Shown piece after piece: positions 61,020 through 64,000 of a DNA stretch of 64,000 bases. Origin of the DNA: Betaproteobacteria bacterium. GTDB lineage: Bacteria > Pseudomonadota > Gammaproteobacteria > Burkholderiales > SHXO01. The number at the start of each line of letters is the position of its first letter. Within the stretch, counting starts at the first letter, position 1. The notes below the pieces were generated by a model. That model did no database searches. It was not told where the DNA came from and saw only the letters and a list, made by a program, of their open reading frames with translations. The stretch spans positions 32,392 to 96,391 of the forward strand of contig JANXRW010000157.1 of NCBI GenBank assembly GCA_025356655.1. The letters are read 5' to 3'. Made by a program: the position numbers and the translations under genes.

Positions 61020-61666
61020 TCCGCGCCGTGCTGTTCGACCTCGACGGCACGCTGGCCGACACCGCGCCGGATTTGGTCGGGGCGCTCAACCTGCAACGGG
61101 TCTCTCGCGGCCTTGATCCGCTCCCACTGAAGGCGCTGCGGCCCCTGGTGTCACAGGGCGCAAGAGGGTTAATCGGCGCCGGCTTCGGACTGCAGCCGGG
61201 CGATAGCGGGTTTTCCGAACTGCGCGACGAGTTTCTGGACCTCTATGCGGCGAACCTGAGCCGCAACAGTCAGCTTTTCTCGGGCGTGGAGGCCTTGCTC
61301 GCAGAGCTCGAGCGGCGGGGAATGCCATGGGGCATCGTCACCAACAAACCGGGGCGGTTCACCGAGCCACTGGTTGAAGCACTGGAACTCCACCAGCGCG
61401 CCTCCTGTGTCATCAGCGGCGACACCTGCGCTCGGGCCAAGCCCCACCCGGATCCCCTCCTCGAGGCTAGCCGTCAGATTGGCATCCCAGCGCCTGACTG
61501 CCTATACCTTGGGGATGACCAGCGCGACGTGGAGGCCAGCCTAGCCGCAGGGATGCTGCCGGTCGTGGCAGGCTATGGCTACCTCGGCGTGGGCCGGCCA
61601 CCGGAGCAATGGGGTGCCGTGGGCATCATTTCCCACCCGGGGGCCCTGCTCAGCATGCTGGCCTGA
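61016..61666 (+). CDS. gph: Phosphoglycolate phosphatase (HAD family)
   Basis: A 216-residue HAD hydrolase from a GTG at 61016. Motif I is AVLFDLDGTLADTAPDLVGALN, motif II is WGIVTNKP, motif III is the Lys in ARAKPHPDPLLEA, and motif IV is LYLGDDQRDVEASLAAGM. The N-terminal cap domain is typical of Gph. It removes 2-phosphoglycolate formed during DNA repair or oxygenation. The neighbour ubiG is the usual partner. Assignment as Gph rather than a related phosphatase (e.g. MupP) rests on similarity and context. Confidence 0.88.
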   Translation: MIRAVLFDLDGTLADTAPDLVGALNLQRVSRGLDPLPLKALRPLVSQGARGLIGAGFGLQPGDSGFSELRDEFLDLYAANLSRNSQLFSGVEALLAELERRGMPWGIVTNKPGRFTEPLVEALELHQRASCVISGDTCARAKPHPDPLLEASRQIGIPAPDCLYLGDDQRDVEASLAAGMLPVVAGYGYLGVGRPPEQWGAVGIISHPGALLSMLA

Positions 61667-61764
61667 GGGGCTGGAAAATCTGGGCGCCGTCGCAACGAAG
61701 TGCTAGACTGGGGCTTGTATTGCAGGATGAGGGCCCCGTTTTTGCTCTGTCCTGAGGCAACGTG

Positions 61765-62131
61765 GGGGGCGACCTGGTCTCGACGTGGGTTGCAAAGCAG
61801 CGCAGTGCATACCGAGGGCCGGAAAACCTCGTAAATCCATCCGGAAATCTATAGTCGCCAACGACAATAGCTACGCTCTGGCAGCCTAACGGCCGCTAGA
61901 CTCTGCTCCAGTTTGTCCCTGGGCTGGGCGGGTAACACCGCAAGCAGAGTCATATACAGGGAATCGTGGACGTATAGGGTTACTTTGTACGTCCCCTAAA
62001 ACCAAGGTAACTCGCTGAACCTTAGCCTGCCGGTTGGCGGTTGTTCGGTTAAATTAAATAACCTGGCTAAGTATGTAGAGCTGCCTGTAGAGGACTTGCG
62101 GACGCGGGTTCGATTCCCGCCGCCTCCACCA
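61765..62131 (+). ncRNA. ssrA: Transfer-messenger RNA
   Basis: A one-piece tmRNA of 367 nt. The acceptor stem GGGGGCG at the 5' end pairs with CGCCUCC before the encoded CCA at 62129-62131. A T-arm (GCGGG-TTCGATT-CCCGC) and the GGUCUCGACG tRNA-like start are present. The tag reading frame at 61857-61889 encodes ANDNSYALAA and a stop. It rescues stalled ribosomes together with SmpB. The 3' end is a frequent integration target, and a recombinase cassette lies downstream. Confidence 0.98.
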
Positions 62132-62474
62132 TTATTTGAAATCCCAACTCTTATCGGTTGGGATTTTTTTTGCCCGTTCCCCCAGTGTTGGCGCGCTTTC
62201 CGGCCATTGCCCCGCGCGCGTTGAACTGTGTGCACCGTCGTTTTTGACCCAATCCGGTGCTCTCTGTTTTCTTTTTTCTCTGGTGGTCTCGCGAGCGTGC
62301 GCGAGGGCATTTCCTTTGCTGGCGCGGGTTTGGAGCCGGGTGGTTGTGGTTGGCAACTGCTGTAGCAGTTGAGATTGAGAATTGCTGCATGTGGCCGACA
62401 ATCGGTACGTCTTTTCATTGCTTGGCTAATACCCAGACTTGGCGCAGCATGACGCGATACAACGAGGAGTGCTA
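62132..62474. other. 343-bp region downstream of ssrA without a gene
   Basis: Apart from the ssrA terminator it holds an inverted repeat CAACTGCT-GT-AGCAGTTG (62354-62371) about 100 bp upstream of the next ORF, a possible operator. Antisense ORFs overlapping ssrA are spurious. The composition is more T-rich than the core genome, which fits an island junction. Confidence 0.5.
62139..62171 (+). terminator. Rho-independent terminator of ssrA
   Basis: AAATCCCAAC-TCTTATCG-GTTGGGATTT, a 10-bp stem followed directly by a run of T residues, 7 bp after the tmRNA CCA end. Confidence 0.92.
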
Positions 62475-62708
62475 ATGAAGGACGTGAAGGATGTAATGCC
62501 GATTCGGTCCCAGACCGAGTATGAATCGGTGCAGCAGGCGATCGAAACCTTGTCCAAGGATGGGGCTAGCGATGCTCGGGATTGTCGACTGAGGGATCTT
62601 AAGCAGCGCGCAGAGGCCTACGAGCAGCGCCAGCGAATTGATCCCGAGAGCTTGCGTGCTTTGGAGGATCTTGTGGATGAGGCCCAGAAGTTAGGGATGG
62701 GCTACTGA
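62475..62708 (+). CDS. Small protein resembling the N-terminus of HigA-type antitoxins
   Basis: A 77-residue protein from the ATG at 62475 (GGAG upstream). The pattern PIRSQTEYESVQQAIETL...RLRDLKQRAEAYEQRQ resembles the helical N-terminal segment (IRTEADYEAAL...LVEAYEE) that precedes the HTH in HigA/HTH-type antitoxins. There is no HTH domain, and no HigB-like toxin is adjacent. It may be a truncated antitoxin or an independent small protein; the similarity is from memory of the family and weak. Confidence 0.5.
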   Translation: MKDVKDVMPIRSQTEYESVQQAIETLSKDGASDARDCRLRDLKQRAEAYEQRQRIDPESLRALEDLVDEAQKLGMGY

Positions 62709-62745
62709 CCGCCTCGAGGTGGTTTCCGGCGCTGGTCCTGATGCG

Positions 62746-63219
62746 TCACGTCGTCGGCGTGAACACCCGCGTCTGATCGCGCCAGACATTGGGTAAGGGC
62801 CGGCGCATTACTTGTTCCAGCACGACGTCTGGCGCCCTGACTAATCTTTCCACGACCTCAGGGGCCACCAGGGTCAGCCGCATTATGCGGCGCACCTGTG
62901 TCACGTCTATGCCCTCGGCCTCCGCGATCTCGGCCACGGTGCCAACCCTCTGCTCGTCCAGCAACCGCTGCCAATGATAGGCCAGCCCGAGGGCACGAAG
63001 CAGCGCGGTGTCCTGCGTCGACTCGCGGGCCAGCCGCTCTCGGTATGCTTCTGACAAGAATTCCTGCGGCGCGTCGAGCGGCGTAATGACTTGCATCTTG
63101 ATACCCCGCTTCACCAATGTCCAAGGCACAAAGGTTTCCAGTTGCACGCCGCCTGCCGGGGTCGGCAGTTGATAGGTGACCGGGTCACCCTTGATCCGGC
63201 CACGGTGCTTCTTGCTCAT
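62746..63219 (-). CDS. Recombinase-cassette protein with putative HTH (copy 2)
   Basis: A 157-residue protein of unknown function. The N-terminal part is basic (MSKKHRGRIKGDPVTYQLPTP). It continues with LETFVPWTLVKRGIKMQVIT, LLRALGLAYHWQRLLDEQ, and a helix-turn-helix-like stretch VAEIAEAEGIDVTQVRRIMRLTLVAPEVVERLV reminiscent of KorB/ParB-type HTH. It is clearly homologous to the gene just upstream (AHW/FYWQ.L.D; AEG....V; RLTLLAP). It overlaps that gene by 4 bp and is the last of a three-gene operon headed by a serine recombinase. A role in DNA binding, as a regulator or directionality factor, is inferred. Confidence 0.75.
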   Translation of the reverse strand: MSKKHRGRIKGDPVTYQLPTPAGGVQLETFVPWTLVKRGIKMQVITPLDAPQEFLSEAYRERLARESTQDTALLRALGLAYHWQRLLDEQRVGTVAEIAEAEGIDVTQVRRIMRLTLVAPEVVERLVRAPDVVLEQVMRRPLPNVWRDQTRVFTPTT

Positions 63220-63590
63220 GCGTCCTCCTCAAAGCGCTTCAATATCTGCCGCTGCGCTTCCCAGTTCACAGGCAGCGGATTGCGTTGGAACCAGATCAAA
63301 TTCATCCTGCGTGGCTGCCTCCCATTCATCAACAGATCGATGATGTCTGGCGCGAGCAATGTCAGGCGCATCAGCTCATTGGGCACGGACGGGTGCAGCC
63401 CTTCCGCCCGCGCGACATCCGAACCACTTTTCATCACGCCCGTATCCACGAGGTGCTGCCAGTAAAAACCACGTGCGACACCTTCCAGCAGCGTTACGTC
63501 ATGGACATGGCGGTGGTCAGAGGCAACCCGCCGCGCACCGCGACGGTGGAATGCCAGTGGCACGAAAGTTTCCAGTGAGTCGTCCATCAT
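63216..63590 (-). CDS. Recombinase-cassette protein with putative HTH (copy 1)
   Basis: A 124-residue protein (SLETFVPLAFHRRGARRVAS; LLEGVARGFYWQHLVDTG; SGSDVARAEGLHPSVPNELMRLTLLAPDIIDLLMNG; LPVNWEAQRQILKRF). The layout is that of the following gene, including the LETFVP start, the WQ.L.D helix, the HTH-like A.AEG...V...RLTL.AP segment and the W..Q tail, but without that gene's basic N-terminus. The two are diverged tandem paralogues. Its start overlaps the recombinase stop by 4 bp, so all three are translated together. Confidence 0.75.
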   Translation of the reverse strand: MMDDSLETFVPLAFHRRGARRVASDHRHVHDVTLLEGVARGFYWQHLVDTGVMKSGSDVARAEGLHPSVPNELMRLTLLAPDIIDLLMNGRQPRRMNLIWFQRNPLPVNWEAQRQILKRFEEDA

Positions 63591-64000
63591 CCCTCGACCT
63601 CCAGCAATTCCGCGCCGATTCCGCGTGGGGCGAACTCGCCGACCAGGCTATTCCAGCCCAGCTCTTGCCATTTCACCTTAATGCCCTGCACCTCGCCAAC
63701 ATGGACGAGGTCGATCCGCTCGATCATCAGATTGGCTATGCGGTGGCGCTCGACCGGGAACAACTGATCCCACACGTTGTTCAGCCTGCCCATCGCCATG
63801 ACAGTTGTGGCCTCGTCAATCTGAGCCCCATTGCGCTGGATGAACCGCACCACCGACGCGATCGATTCGGGGCTGGTCAGCACAGTCCGAATCTGGGCGA
63901 TCACCGCAGCCTCGATCTCTGGCGCCGGCAGACGCTCATAACCTTTACCTGGCGCGCCGAATCGGCTCTCGGACTTGGATACGTAGTAGTGGTACTTGCG
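63587..64000 (-). CDS. Serine recombinase, C-terminal part (5' end beyond the window)
   Basis: The last 137 codons of a large serine recombinase: RKYHYYVSKSESRFG...YERLPAPEIEAAVIAQIRTVL (end of the zinc-ribbon region), SIASVVRFIQRNGAQIDEATTVMAMGRLNNVWDQLFPVERHRIANLMIERIDL (coiled-coil and hydrophobic motif), then a C-terminal tail. The frame is open to the edge, so the catalytic N-terminus lies outside the window. It is probably the integrase of an element next to ssrA. It differs clearly from the recombinase remnant near the tRNA-Ser gene. Confidence 0.88.
   Translation of the reverse strand, partial: RKYHYYVSKSESRFGAPGKGYERLPAPEIEAAVIAQIRTVLTSPESIASVVRFIQRNGAQIDEATTVMAMGRLNNVWDQLFPVERHRIANLMIERIDLVHVGEVQGIKVKWQELGWNSLVGEFAPRGIGAELLEVEG

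Noticed and set aside
61996..62418. Minus-strand ORF over the 3' half of ssrA (GNRTRVRKSSTGSS...)
   Set aside because: This is the well-known spurious translation of the antisense strand of tmRNA, not a protein gene.
1..64000. CRISPR arrays, rRNA operons, complete insertion sequences
   Set aside because: No regularly spaced direct repeats, rRNA sequence or transposase gene with terminal repeats was seen in the window.

Overview
The window is GC-rich, densely packed bacterial DNA. Its gene order points to a betaproteobacterium: gyrA-serC-serA-pheA-hisC-tyrA-aroA-cmk-rpsA-ihfB-lapA-lapB-pyrF, then an ugd/heptose/cysM block, and ompA-mtaD-ubiG-gph-ssrA. An Azoarcus-like group I intron, a PEP-CTERM protein and an EpsA-type LuxR regulator fit the same placement. 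I cannot name the genus.

Left part (1-27 kb, all minus strand). This is a surface and secretion region. Read in the direction of transcription, it begins with a hybrid type II secretion / type IV pilus assembly operon. The order is pseudopilin GspG, GspF, GspE, PilM/N/O/P-like proteins, a lipoprotein secretin with TPR and cohesin-like parts, and three more pseudopilins. It continues with an EpsA-like LuxR regulator, a small PEP-CTERM secreted protein, and a 526-residue secreted protein of substrate-binding type. It ends with a two-partner secretion pair: a transporter of the ShlB/FhaC family, then a filamentous-haemagglutinin-like exoprotein of more than 3,800 residues that runs off the left edge.

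Accessory stretch (27.1-31.75 kb). It holds an orphan acidic small protein, a decaying arsenic cluster (arsR, a frameshifted arsC, an intact aquaglyceroporin), a MazE/MazF-type toxin-antitoxin pair, a small recombinase-associated ORF and the C-terminal remnant of a serine recombinase. The remnant reads into the 3' end of a tRNA gene. That gene is the most notable feature of the window: a tRNA-Ser(UGA) split inside its anticodon by a 220-nt group I intron of the Azoarcus tRNA-Ile (IC3) type. Its guide sequence matches the serine exon.

Core part (32-61.7 kb). It contains a Bax-inhibitor-1 family protein, rlmD, a DEDDy exonuclease, GTP-type PEP carboxykinase, an MgtC-like protein, cysteine and heptose/UDP-glucuronate synthesis, and LPS-assembly control (lapA/lapB). 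These are followed by pyrF, ihfB, rpsA, cmk, the aromatic/serine/histidine amino-acid operon and gyrA. On the plus strand come an OmpA-family protein with a repeat-rich linker, an MTA/SAH deaminase, ubiG and gph.

Right end (61.7-64 kb). The tmRNA gene (tag ANDNSYALAA) is followed by a strong terminator and a small HigA-N-terminus-like ORF. An inward-facing cassette then follows: a serine recombinase cut by the window edge and two tandem, mutually homologous putative HTH proteins. This looks like the end of a second mobile element next to ssrA.
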